Shown here piece by piece: positions 30,816 through 39,132 of a DNA stretch of 64,000 nucleotides. Every line of letters begins with the position of its first letter. The first letter of the stretch is position 1. Source of the stretch: Rossellomorea marisflavi (GTDB taxonomy: Bacteria > Bacillota > Bacilli > Bacillales > Bacillaceae_B); assembly GCF_001274775.1 (NCBI RefSeq), contig NZ_LGUE01000005.1, positions 230,344 through 294,343 on the forward strand, in the 5' to 3' direction. The position numbers and the translations under genes were made by a program. A model generated the notes under the pieces. The model saw only the letters and a program-made list of their open reading frames with translations, ran no database searches and was not told where the DNA came from.

Positions 30816-31703
30816 GTGACAATCAGATTGAAAGAACTTCACCCCTTCGTAAGCTTTCTCTACTACGTTTGTGCGGGTGTGTGCATGATGATGTTCACCC
30901 ATCCGTTGTTCCTGTCTGTATCCATCTTGATCCTGTTCGGGGTGAATATCCTTCAAGGAACCTGGGGGAAACTGATCCAATCTATGCCTGCGATCGCTTG
31001 CATGGGGCTCATCATCATCGTCATGAATCCCCTTTTCGTCCGAAGGGGAGCCACCGTGCTGTTCTATTTCCGTCATAATCCCGTTACATTGGAAGGAGTG
31101 GCATACGGGATGATCATGGCCATGAGTCTATGGGGGATCTTCATCCTGTTCATTTCATTCAATGATGTGATCCACGGGCGGAAATTCTTATTTCTCTTTT
31201 CAAAAGTGTGGCCACAGCTCGCCCTCCTGCTGATGATTACGGTGCGTTTCGTACCGCTGCTCATTACCCGGTGGAAGGAGCTGTATTACACGCAAAAGCT
31301 CAGGGGACACGATATGTTCAACGGAAGCGTGAAGAAGCGGAGCAGGACAGGCATGCTCTATATGCAAAAGCTCCTCACGTGGTCGTTGGAGGAGGCGCTT
31401 CAAACGGCTGAATCCATGAATGCAAGAGGGTTCGGGGAGCGGAAGAGGTCGCATTATCAGCTGTTCCCATTCCGCTATTCCGATTGGGGAGCGTCCATCG
31501 TCTTAGCAGGGATAGCCGGCGTGTGTGTGTATTCTGCACAGAACGGAATCGGGACACTCAATGTGTATCCCCAGCTTGAGACACTCTCATTTTCCCCTTC
31601 GGACTGGCTGATCTTGATCCTGTTCATTTGTCTGATGGCATTCCCCATTTTACTTGAAGGAGGCAGTCAACTTCGATGGCATGTATTGAACTCGACAAAC
31701 TAA
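30816..31703 (+). CDS. ECF transporter transmembrane component EcfT
   Basis: A 295-residue membrane scaffold of an energy-coupling-factor importer. Five or so hydrophobic helices are visible (about 12-30, 30-45, 62-80, 98-120, 235-255, 270-290) with the cytoplasmic coupling helices between. The conserved Ala-Arg-Gly motif for ATPase docking is in AESMNARGFGERKRS. GTG start after GAAAGGGG. It overlaps the ATPase gene by 28 bases. Dedicated (group I) arrangement: S, T and A components all in one operon. Confidence 0.92.
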   Translation: MTIRLKELHPFVSFLYYVCAGVCMMMFTHPLFLSVSILILFGVNILQGTWGKLIQSMPAIACMGLIIIVMNPLFVRRGATVLFYFRHNPVTLEGVAYGMIMAMSLWGIFILFISFNDVIHGRKFLFLFSKVWPQLALLLMITVRFVPLLITRWKELYYTQKLRGHDMFNGSVKKRSRTGMLYMQKLLTWSLEEALQTAESMNARGFGERKRSHYQLFPFRYSDWGASIVLAGIAGVCVYSAQNGIGTLNVYPQLETLSFSPSDWLILILFICLMAFPILLEGGSQLRWHVLNSTN

Positions 31704-33298
31704 GCTTTCACTATCCAGAGGAAGAACAAGCAGCCATCCGCTCCCTTTCCCTTACCGTGGATAAAGGGGATTTCATTGTGATCGGAGGTCCTTCAGGCTG
31801 TGGGAAGACAACCCTTCTGAAGCTGTTGAAAAAGGAACTCACACCGGTAGGAAGGATGATGGGACAGATCAGGATGTCAGATATGGGAGTAGGATTCGTG
31901 TTTCAGGACCCGGAAAATCAGATTGTCATGGATAACGTCCTTAGTGAACTTGTATTCGGCATGGAAAACGAGCAATTGGGGACGGGGGAGATGCGGCAGC
32001 GCGTGGCGGAAATGGTTCATTTCTTCGGTATGGAAGACCTCCTCGATCAGGATACAAGACATCTCTCAGGCGGGCAGAAACAGCTGATGAACGTGGCGAG
32101 CGTCCTCCTGCAAAAGCCGGACCTGTTGTTATTGGATGAACCGACGTCCCAACTAGACCCGGTCCAGGCAAAAGCACTGATTCAATTTGTCCACCGTCTG
32201 AACGAAGAATTCGGGATGACGATCATCATGGTCGAGCACCGATTGGAAGAGCTCTATCCCATCGCGGATCGGGTGATCCTCATGGAGAAAGGAAGCGTGG
32301 CCTATGAAGGGACGGCAAGGACAGTTGTTTCCACTGTGTGGAAGAACCAGGACAACACGTTTCTTCCATTCCTTCCAGCCATTGCGAAGCTATACTATAC
32401 CTTTGCCGACCTGTCTTACGATACGCGGGTGCCCCTGTCTGTCAAAGAGGCCCAGCGCTGGCTATCGGATCTATCCATCGGGATGGTGGAGCACAAGCGA
32501 GAAGTCTCTTCTGGGCAGGCATTACCCCTTCTCGAAATGAACCATGTAAGCTTCAAGTATGAAAAGCGTGCACCCATGATCCTGAAGGATATCAGCTTAG
32601 AGGTGAGGAAAGGGGATTTTCTTACTGTGGTGGGAGGAAACGCCTCAGGAAAGACGACCCTCCTGAAAATCATTGCGTCGATTCTGAAGCCGTATAGCGG
32701 AAAGGTAAGGCTGAATGGGAAGCAGGTTTCGAAAAAGTCATCCTGCAGAATGGGCTATCTTCCTCAAAACCCGTTGCTCTGTTTTATGTGTGAAACGCTA
32801 CAGGAAGAAATCCTTGAGCTTGCCGTCCGTTACGACATCCCGCTTCCGGAAGAACGAATGAGGTCCATCGCGACCCGTCTCGGCATTGAGTCGATCCTGG
32901 AAAAGCATATCCATGATTGCAGTGGGGGAGAACAGCAGAAGGCGGCACTTGCCACCCTATTATTCATTGAGCCAGATCTACTCTTGATCGATGAACCGAC
33001 GAAGGGGATGGATGCGGTGTCCAAAGATCAGTTCTCGGTCATGTTGGATGATCTTCATCAAGATGGCATGACCATCCTGATGGTGACCCACGACATTGAA
33101 TTTGCGGCAAGGCATGCTTCACGATGCGCGTGGTTGTTTGACGGTCGCATTACGGCAGACGGAACGGTGAGGGAGGTGTTGGATCATCACTACTTCTATA
33201 CCACGACGATCAACCGCGTGAGTCAGAATGCCGATGTTCCAACGGTCCTGACGGTAGAGGAGGCATATAAGACATGGAATCTTCACGTGCCGTCCTGA
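31676..33298 (+). CDS. ECF transporter ATPase, two fused ABC domains
   Basis: A 540-residue protein with two ABC ATPase domains in tandem (EcfA-EcfA' fused). Domain 1: Walker A GGPSGCGKTTLL, signature LSGGQKQ, Walker B LLLLDEPTSQLD. Domain 2 (from about 280): GGNASGKTTLL, signature CSGGEQQKAAL, LLLIDEPTKGMD, H-loop VTHDIEF. Both sites look catalytically complete; the second signature has a Glu after GG rather than Gln. It powers substrate release in the ECF complex. Starts inside ecfT and its end overlaps the S-component gene by 25 bases: tight translational coupling. Confidence 0.94.
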   Translation: MACIELDKLSFHYPEEEQAAIRSLSLTVDKGDFIVIGGPSGCGKTTLLKLLKKELTPVGRMMGQIRMSDMGVGFVFQDPENQIVMDNVLSELVFGMENEQLGTGEMRQRVAEMVHFFGMEDLLDQDTRHLSGGQKQLMNVASVLLQKPDLLLLDEPTSQLDPVQAKALIQFVHRLNEEFGMTIIMVEHRLEELYPIADRVILMEKGSVAYEGTARTVVSTVWKNQDNTFLPFLPAIAKLYYTFADLSYDTRVPLSVKEAQRWLSDLSIGMVEHKREVSSGQALPLLEMNHVSFKYEKRAPMILKDISLEVRKGDFLTVVGGNASGKTTLLKIIASILKPYSGKVRLNGKQVSKKSSCRMGYLPQNPLLCFMCETLQEEILELAVRYDIPLPEERMRSIATRLGIESILEKHIHDCSGGEQQKAALATLLFIEPDLLLIDEPTKGMDAVSKDQFSVMLDDLHQDGMTILMVTHDIEFAARHASRCAWLFDGRITADGTVREVLDHHYFYTTTINRVSQNADVPTVLTVEEAYKTWNLHVPS

Positions 33299-33990
33299 TT
33301 ACCTCCTCTGTCATGACCTTGATTCTCTTATTTGTTTCAGCCATTCTGTTTGACGACAGGCCTTATATGATGATCTGCATCGCCATCATGATTGTAACGG
33401 TCATCCCGTTGTTTGCGAGATTCGAACTCCGTGCGATCGGGAGTAAGGAAATCGTCCTGCTGGCGGTACTTGCAGCCATTGCAGCCATGAGCAGGGTACC
33501 GTTTGCTCCCCTGCCGAGTGTGCAACCGACTACCTTCGTGATCATTGTGAGTGCCATCGTTCTGGGGCCCGAAGCGGGTTTTCTGATAGGAGCGATGGCG
33601 GCCATCGTCTCCAATATCTTCTTGGGTCAAGGTCCCTGGACCCCTTGGCAAATGTATGCCTGGGGGATGGCCGGCATGATGGCCGGATTCCTCCGTAACA
33701 CAGTGATCATCAATACCAAATGGGGGTTGATGGGATATGGATTTGTCGTAGGCTTTTTGTTCGGGTGGTTCATGAATTTGTGGTTCCTCCTTGGCTTCCT
33801 TGGTGATGCCTCTTGGGAAGTGTTCGCCTCGGCCTATATCGCTAGCTTTTACTTTGATCTTGCCCATGCGTTATCAAACGTATTTTTCCTCGGGCTCTTC
33901 AGTGTGGGGTGGATTCGGATCCTGGAACGTTTCAAACGGAAATACGGCATCCTGACGCCAGACTTGCCGAAGGGGGAGGTCTATAAATGA
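33274..33990 (+). CDS. ECF transporter substrate-binding S component (predicted B12, CbrT-like)
   Basis: A 238-residue membrane protein with about six to seven helices, the substrate-specificity subunit of the importer. The region GAMAAIVSNIFLGQGPWTPWQM is characteristic of predicted cobalamin-type S components, with alanine-rich helices (VLAAIAAMSRVPFAPLP) that contact EcfT. Specificity for cobalamin is inferred from the upstream riboswitch and the surface proteins, not from a binding-site signature I can prove. Overlaps the ATPase and the sortase genes. Confidence 0.87.
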   Translation: MESSRAVLITSSVMTLILLFVSAILFDDRPYMMICIAIMIVTVIPLFARFELRAIGSKEIVLLAVLAAIAAMSRVPFAPLPSVQPTTFVIIVSAIVLGPEAGFLIGAMAAIVSNIFLGQGPWTPWQMYAWGMAGMMAGFLRNTVIINTKWGLMGYGFVVGFLFGWFMNLWFLLGFLGDASWEVFASAYIASFYFDLAHALSNVFFLGLFSVGWIRILERFKRKYGILTPDLPKGEVYK

Positions 33991-34580
33991 AGAAAGTGAT
34001 TGGCATCTTGATCATTCTGATGTCCCTTCCCCTTTTGTTTCATAGCCAAATCAAGGGTGGAGTCTATAAAGGGTTCAACGAAAAACTTCTCGTCGCAGCG
34101 AGTGAAGGGAAGGGGGAAGTGAAAAAAACCATGTTTGAGAAGCTATACTTGAGTGATTCCGCGGATGTAGAGACCTCTGACATCAAGGCGGTCCTCCGTA
34201 TCCCATCCATCGAATTAGAGGAGCCCATCTTCCAGGGGGCAAGTGAATTCCATCTCAAGAATGGAGTCGCGACCATCGAGGAGGATACTCCCTTTTCCGC
34301 CACGAATATTTCCATTGCGGGACATAAAATGAATGCATACGGTGTCCTCTTCAATCGGCTTCATGAGCTGACTGAAGGGGATGTAATGGAACTGGATGTC
34401 AACGGAAAAACCACTACGTACAAAGTGGCGGAACAAAGGAGGGTATCACCTGATGATTTGTCGGTCCTGGAGGATACGGAGGATCAGACGATCACACTGA
34501 TCACGTGTGAGACCTATAACTGGACCACGAATGAATTTGAAGAGCGATTGGTCGTGCGGGGGGAAAAGGTAGGGGAATGA
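33987..34580 (+). CDS. sortase (dedicated to the B12 locus)
   Basis: A 197-residue transpeptidase with an N-terminal membrane anchor (residues 4-20) and the complete sortase triad: His113 in SIAGHKMNAYG, Cys174 in TLITCETYN and Arg191 in RLVVRGE. It cleaves an LPXTG-type signal between Thr and Gly and joins the protein to peptidoglycan. The gene overlaps the S component by 4 bases, so it is in the B12 operon; the likely substrate is the LPNTG protein four genes upstream. Length and motif spacing suggest a class D/E-like enzyme rather than housekeeping SrtA. Confidence 0.93.
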   Translation: MKKVIGILIILMSLPLLFHSQIKGGVYKGFNEKLLVAASEGKGEVKKTMFEKLYLSDSADVETSDIKAVLRIPSIELEEPIFQGASEFHLKNGVATIEEDTPFSATNISIAGHKMNAYGVLFNRLHELTEGDVMELDVNGKTTTYKVAEQRRVSPDDLSVLEDTEDQTITLITCETYNWTTNEFEERLVVRGEKVGE

Positions 34581-34598
34581 GAATAGCTTCACCTAACA

Positions 34599-34634
34599 GG
34601 CAAGCCCTTAGTTTTGAGGGCTTGCCTTCCTTTT
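34599..34634 (+). terminator. terminator of the cobalamin operon
   Basis: GGCAAGCCCT and AGGGCTTGCC pair around TAGTTTTG, followed by TTCCTTTT. Confidence 0.85.
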
Positions 34635-34641
34635 GCGAACG

Positions 34642-34670
34642 TTGACAGTTGAAAGCAATTGAATTAATAT
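34642..34670 (+). promoter_or_regulatory. promoter of the cation efflux gene
   Basis: Consensus TTGACA (34642-34647), 17 bases, TAATAT (34665-34670). The -10 overlaps the palindrome described next. Confidence 0.8.
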
Positions 34671-34690
34671 ATGAATATATAGTCATATAT
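34667..34690 (+). promoter_or_regulatory. ArsR/CzrA-type metal-responsive operator
   Basis: ATATATGA-N8-TCATATAT is a perfect palindrome over the -10 and start region. Its core TGAATATATAGTCA closely fits the TGAA-N6-TTCA half-site pattern of SmtB/ArsR (CzrA) repressors. Metal binding would release the repressor. Confidence 0.7.
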
Positions 34691-34780
34691 AAGTTTTTGA
34701 GGTTGCATAAATAGGAAAATGGGTAACGTAAGAAGGACTAACTAGGTTAAACAACATAGCCGAAGAGGAGGAATATACCC

Positions 34781-35710
34781 ATGGCACACGATCACAGTGA
34801 TCACACTCATCACGCCAATACGAAAACCATGCTGATCTCATTTATCATCATAACCGTTTATATGGTGGTGGAAGCCATCGGAGGATATGTGACAAACAGT
34901 CTGGCCCTGCTCTCAGATGCGGGTCATATGCTCAGTGACTCCCTATCCCTGGGGATTGCCCTGATCGCATTTAAGCTCGGGGAGAAGGCAGCTACATATC
35001 GCAATACATTCGGCTACAAGCGGTTTGAGATCATCGCAGCCACCTTGAACGGCCTTACCTTGATCGGTATCGCACTCTTCATCTTTTATGAAGCCATCAA
35101 GCGATTTACCCATCCGCCTGAGGTTGCTACAAGCGGCATGCTCATCATCTCCATCATCGGTCTTCTTGTCAACGTCCTGGTTGCGTGGATCATGATGCGT
35201 GGAGGCGATACGGATGAGAACCTGAATATGAGGGGCGCCTTCCTTCACGTCATCAGTGATATGCTCGGTTCGGTTGGAGCGGTGATCGCTGCCCTTCTCA
35301 TCATGTTCTTCGGCTGGGGCTGGGCCGATCCACTGGCAAGTGTCATCGTCGCCATCCTCGTCTTGAACAGCGGATACCGGGTCGTGAAAAAATCCCTTCA
35401 TATCCTCTTGGAAGGAACACCAGAACAAATTGATGTCGAAGAGGTGATTGATGTGATCAAACGGGAAGAGGGAATCGACGACATCCATGACCTCCATATA
35501 TGGACTATTACAAGTGGATTCATTGCCATGTCCTGTCATGCCGTAGTAGCTGAAGACCTTACCGTCAAAGGAACAGAGCAAGTTCTGAGACGCTTGGAAC
35601 CCCGTCTGCAGCACTTCGGCATCAAACATATCACGATGCAATTCGAAACTGAAAACAATCCCCATGACTCCGCGATTCTTTGTGATATGGAGCATGGCCA
35701 TGAACACTAA
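34781..35710 (+). CDS. cation diffusion facilitator CzcD-like zinc/cadmium exporter
   Basis: A 309-residue CDF transporter with six helices and a cytoplasmic C-terminal domain, exchanging Zn2+/Cd2+/Co2+ for protons or K+. Metal-site motifs are LLSDAGHMLSDSLSL (TM2 HxxxD) and HVISDMLGSVGAV (TM5). The N-terminus is a His-rich metal-binding tail (HDHSDHTHHA) and the C-terminus ends MEHGHEH. Full family length. Regulation by an ArsR-like repressor is inferred from the upstream operator; no arsR gene is adjacent in this window. Confidence 0.93.
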   Translation: MAHDHSDHTHHANTKTMLISFIIITVYMVVEAIGGYVTNSLALLSDAGHMLSDSLSLGIALIAFKLGEKAATYRNTFGYKRFEIIAATLNGLTLIGIALFIFYEAIKRFTHPPEVATSGMLIISIIGLLVNVLVAWIMMRGGDTDENLNMRGAFLHVISDMLGSVGAVIAALLIMFFGWGWADPLASVIVAILVLNSGYRVVKKSLHILLEGTPEQIDVEEVIDVIKREEGIDDIHDLHIWTITSGFIAMSCHAVVAEDLTVKGTEQVLRRLEPRLQHFGIKHITMQFETENNPHDSAILCDMEHGHEH

Positions 35711-35714
35711 TGGG

Positions 35715-35749
35715 AAAATCCGCTGCCTGGGAACAGGAGCGGATTTTTT
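35715..35749 (+). terminator. terminator after CDF gene
   Basis: AAAATCCGCT and AGCGGATTTTTT pair around a CCTG/CAGG-containing loop. Confidence 0.85.
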
Positions 35750-35868
35750 GTGTCTATGCTTGTGTGGTGACTGGATTTTGTGTAAAATATTTACATATAA
35801 ACAAAGGTTTCTCATTTTTTAGGATGGGATTCTTTTAAAATCTTGTAGCTGGGAGTCTGTTTATTTTG

Positions 35869-36039
35869 ATGAAATGTTTCTTTCTTTTATCCTCTATTTC
35901 AGCAGGACTCACTCCGTTATTACACACAGCCGGAAAAGCGTGGCTTGGATTATGGTTGACCTTCCTCTTTTTTATTCTTGCGCTCTTCTTTAGCAAGCCG
36001 AGGTCGTTAAAAAGGAATCGTGAACAGAGCGGGTTGTAA
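35869..36039 (+). CDS. small hypothetical membrane protein (56 aa)
   Basis: A 56-residue open frame with a continuous hydrophobic stretch (LWLTFLFFILALFF) followed by a basic tail (SKPRSLKRNREQ), a single-span membrane protein pattern. The N-terminus MKCFFLLSSISAGL also resembles a signal peptide. The RBS (GGGAG, 13 bases upstream) is weak, so support is moderate. No family recognised. Confidence 0.4.
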   Translation: MKCFFLLSSISAGLTPLLHTAGKAWLGLWLTFLFFILALFFSKPRSLKRNREQSGL

Positions 36040-36088
36040 TGAGGTTTTCAATTTTAACAAATGAAGACACATTCTAGAGGGTGAGGGT

Positions 36089-36427
36089 ATGGTGAAGAGT
36101 ACAATCGTATTATTTACCATGTACATTATTGTGGTACATGGATTATTGGATATGTTTGATGGTGTCCATATTGTTTTCCGGCTATTGAATCTTAGCTTTG
36201 TCCTGGCGCTTATTGTATTTTTTCAGATTCTAAAAAATAAGACAGGAAGCTTCAGAGCAAAGGTAAAAGGAAGTTTATATGTGAATGCTGAAACGAAAAC
36301 GACCCTTGAGAAAGGGTCGTTTTCTGTTTGTTTTTTTTATCAAACTGATCTAGTTCTGTTGCTGAGTACCGCCATGGTTAGAAAGACTAGTAGGTGCAGT
36401 CCCCATAGGCTGATCATGAGGATGTAA
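36089..36427 (+). CDS. small membrane protein, apparently extended through a terminator
   Basis: An open frame of 112 codons after GAGGGTGAGGGT with good spacing. Its first ~55 residues are a normal two-helix membrane protein (VKSTIVLFTMYIIVVHGLLD, LLNLSFVLALIVFF). The rest reads through a perfect intrinsic terminator (36296-36325) and then runs antisense into the next gene. One base of shift near 36270 would give EVYM-stop just before the terminator. I read this as a small gene with a recent frameshift that removed its stop codon. Confidence 0.4.
   Translation: MVKSTIVLFTMYIIVVHGLLDMFDGVHIVFRLLNLSFVLALIVFFQILKNKTGSFRAKVKGSLYVNAETKTTLEKGSFSVCFFYQTDLVLLLSTAMVRKTSRCSPHRLIMRM
36296..36325. terminator. 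bidirectional terminator between convergent small genes
   Basis: AAAACGACCCTT-GAGA-AAGGGTCGTTTT, a perfect 12-bp stem with T-runs in both directions. Confidence 0.85.
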
Positions 36428-36543
36428 GCCCATTGGCGCATGGAAGATAAGTCACTCCAATGCTGAAAAGAACGTAGCTGACTGAATAAAATGAGCAGAA
36501 TACTAATCGAAATAATCATTTGGCTAATCAATTGTTTTTTCAA
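36340..36543 (-). CDS. hypothetical membrane protein (67 aa)
   Basis: A 67-residue protein starting at TTG after AGGAGATTCC. Two helices are visible (about 6-24, MIISISILLILFS; and 38-60, AYILMISLWGLHLLVFLTMAVL) with a basic tail. It converges on the terminator at 36296. Function unknown; two-span proteins of this size are frequent and unassigned in Bacillus. Confidence 0.65.
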   Translation of the reverse strand: MKKQLISQMIISISILLILFSQLRSFQHWSDLSSMRQWAYILMISLWGLHLLVFLTMAVLSNRTRSV

Positions 36544-36818
36544 AGGAATCTCCTATCTTATACAAACTTCTTTGCAAAGCTTATCCTATATTTCACATCA
36601 ACACCGGTATTTCGTGAAGGGGAGAAGGCTCAGACAAATAGGGTTTTTACTAAATGATACCATAAATAGTTAATCGCTTTTGGTTATCCTCACATGCAAC
36701 ACTCTTTACGGAAAATTTCTTTAAAAGGAAAATCGATTCTTTCATTGAATAGATTAGGTAGCTGCCAGGATTCTAGGATAAAGTACTAAAAATCTTAAAT
36801 TAGATGAGGGATATTCCC

Positions 36819-37319
36819 ATGAATGATCTGAAGTTGATTGAGACATACAAAGGATTTGTACAGAAGTATTCCCTAGAGCAATTGAACGATATACCAGAGC
36901 AAGGTGTGTGGTCGATCGGTCAAATGTATAACCACCTGATTTGCGTGGCCCATGAGTACTTGGATAGTGCAGAAGCTTGTGCCACAGGCAAAGGAGAACA
37001 AGAAAAAGGAAAAACCGAATTTGGAGAATATCTATTCAATATCGGCTGCTTTCCTCCCATAAAGATTCAATTACCACCCGAACTCAATGCAACGCCCGAC
37101 AATCCGACATCCAAAGAAGATCTGATGCGAGAGCTTGATCACTTGATGACGAGAATGGAGGGGGTGGAGAAGAAGCTGAAGGATGTAAATCCGGACAACA
37201 AAGAAGCACATGGAGGTTTTGGTTGGTTAAACGCACAGGAGTGGTATGAACTTGTGGGAATGCATTTCCGTCATCATCTTCGTCAAAAGTATGAAATGGA
37301 TCAAAGACTAGGGTTGTAG
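36819..37319 (+). CDS. DinB family protein
   Basis: A 166-residue four-helix protein of the DinB/YfiT-like superfamily, whose members are metal-dependent thiol (bacillithiol) transferases or have unknown roles. The first metal-His region is SIGQMYNHLICVAHEYL, and the C-terminal pair is in GMHFRHHLRQK. ATG 36819 is chosen over ATG 36804 because GAGGG lies eight bases upstream. Substrate unknown. Confidence 0.82.
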   Translation: MNDLKLIETYKGFVQKYSLEQLNDIPEQGVWSIGQMYNHLICVAHEYLDSAEACATGKGEQEKGKTEFGEYLFNIGCFPPIKIQLPPELNATPDNPTSKEDLMRELDHLMTRMEGVEKKLKDVNPDNKEAHGGFGWLNAQEWYELVGMHFRHHLRQKYEMDQRLGL

Positions 37320-37454
37320 TATTTGCAGGGTGTTCACTAATGAATGCAGTGCCCTACATCTCAAACTTCATTTTCCTTCATTATCATTATTGATTGAAAA
37401 AGTCCTTATTTTTGTGTATTTTCTATTAAATGGAATTTTTAAGAGGAGAACCAA

Positions 37455-37847
37455 ATGATAGCAACTTACTATGGCACAACAGCTAAAGACCTGAAAACAA
37501 ACGGGTTGATAGATAAAATCAGTGGTACGATCCATCCAAAGTATAGATTCCCTCATACCGGAAGCATTGAACTGACGGAGGACACACTCAGATTGGATGG
37601 ATGGGAAGACCTGGCGCTGGAAGAGTTCGAGCGCGTGGCCTGCGAGTATGATGAGGCGTTTAGTCGGTTCACTGTGAATTCAAGTGACCGCCTCGGGTTC
37701 TTTAGGAAAGGGGAGCCGCTTGTCGTGACTCATGGTGACCGTAAGATGTATCTCCTGATTGATTGGAACTTTTTCACGGGGTTTACTGATAATCGGCGTT
37801 GGTGTGAGGCGATTAATGAAAAGAGAGAGAAGTCCATCAGCCTCTAG
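37455..37847 (+). CDS. hypothetical protein (130 aa)
   Basis: A 130-residue soluble protein with mixed charge and a good AGAGGAG RBS. The first part (TYYGTTAKDLKTNGLIDKISG, ...GSIELTEDTLRLDGWEDL) looks like a beta-rich, PH-like half as in short Bacillus proteins that read out membrane-associated signals. The C-terminus WCEAINEKREKSISL is helical. No family could be named. Confidence 0.7.
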   Translation: MIATYYGTTAKDLKTNGLIDKISGTIHPKYRFPHTGSIELTEDTLRLDGWEDLALEEFERVACEYDEAFSRFTVNSSDRLGFFRKGEPLVVTHGDRKMYLLIDWNFFTGFTDNRRWCEAINEKREKSISL

Positions 37848-37933
37848 ACGTAGTAAAAGATACTCCTCCGTCTCCATTTCTTAGTGAGGACCACTTGGTA
37901 AGATGAAATCATCTTACAGCGGAGGACAAATTC

Positions 37934-38905
37934 ATGAAGAAAAAGAGAAGACGGGGATGGGTGTACGTGAGGAACGGACTAGCGATCCTGCTCATCCTGT
38001 GCATCGGGTGGTCGGTGTTCAGCACGATCATGACGGCATATGAGCAGGGGACGTATCATCCGCCGGGTGAACGGGTGGAAGTGGATGGGAAGAAGATGCA
38101 TGTGTATTCAAAGGGGACGGGGGATGAGACAATTGTCCTCATGAGCGGATTGGGGACGGCTGCGCCTGTTCTGGATTTCGCCCCTCTGATTGATGAACTT
38201 TCCAAGAAGCATCGAGTCGTTGTCGTGGAGCCATTCGGGTACGGGTGGAGCGACCTGGCCGAGACGGATCGCACGGTGGAAAACATAGTACGGGAGATGA
38301 GGGCGGCACTGAGTAAGGCGGATATCCAGGGACCTTACATTCTCATGCCTCATTCTGTGTCAGGCATCTACAGCATGTACTATGCGGATCAATACCCGGA
38401 GGAAGTGAAGGCGGTAATCGGGATCGACCCGACGCTGCCGGGGGCACTGGACTATTTCAATGAATCACCGCCATCCATGCCTGGATTCTTGAAGTATATT
38501 GCGCCGTCTGGAATCGGTAGGCTGGCCCTGATGATTGATTCCCGAAACTTTTTACCAGAAGCCGGTGAAGGGACATATTCAAAAGAAAATCTTGACCAGA
38601 CCAAGGCGATCTCAGCCTGGAAGGGATATAACCGCAATGTCGTAGCCGAGGCCAATGCAATCAAGAAGAATATCGATCAGACAAAGGATATGGCCTTCCC
38701 GGCAGACATGCCGGTATTATTCTTTACGAAGGAAGCGGGCAAGACGACTGCTGACGGGAAGAACAATGTCACATTCCTTGAAACGCAGCTGACGACTGAA
38801 CCTGCGAGCCGGGTGGTGCCGCTGGACGGCCATCACTATCTCCACTGGACCCGTTCAGTGGAAATGAGCAGGGAAGTGGACCGGTTCGTAGAATCTTTCA
38901 GGTGA
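37934..38905 (+). CDS. alpha/beta hydrolase with N-terminal membrane anchor
   Basis: A 323-residue hydrolase. A TM helix (about residues 12-32, NGLAILLILCIGWSVFSTIM) precedes the hydrolase fold. The oxyanion region is at VLMSGLGTAAPV; the nucleophile is in MPHSVSGIYSMYYA (HSVSG instead of GxSxG); the acidic residue is probably near GIDPTLPG or VLFFTKEAG, and the catalytic His is in LDGHHYLHW. Likely an extracytoplasmic esterase; substrate unknown. Good RBS (GGAGGACAAATTC). Confidence 0.85.
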   Translation: MKKKRRRGWVYVRNGLAILLILCIGWSVFSTIMTAYEQGTYHPPGERVEVDGKKMHVYSKGTGDETIVLMSGLGTAAPVLDFAPLIDELSKKHRVVVVEPFGYGWSDLAETDRTVENIVREMRAALSKADIQGPYILMPHSVSGIYSMYYADQYPEEVKAVIGIDPTLPGALDYFNESPPSMPGFLKYIAPSGIGRLALMIDSRNFLPEAGEGTYSKENLDQTKAISAWKGYNRNVVAEANAIKKNIDQTKDMAFPADMPVLFFTKEAGKTTADGKNNVTFLETQLTTEPASRVVPLDGHHYLHWTRSVEMSREVDRFVESFR

Positions 38906-38909
38906 AAAC

Positions 38910-38939
38910 AAACAAGACAGCCATCTGCTGTCTTGTTTA
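38910..38939 (+). terminator. terminator after alpha/beta hydrolase gene
   Basis: AAACAAGACAGC-CATCT-GCTGTCTTGTTT, a perfect 12-bp stem. Confidence 0.88.
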
Positions 38940-39132
38940 GTGTAAGGGGATCTTGAAATCTCCCAGTAGTAAATAATCGCCGTCAATAAGATATTCCTTG
39001 TTATAAACAATGCTGTTCTCTGGAAAACGTGAAAACGATAGAATAAATTAGTACTATTTCTATATTTTGTAGATTATCATCAATAAGGGTGAAGGCAATA
39101 CAGTACATATGATGAGCGAAAGGAGAACGGAT

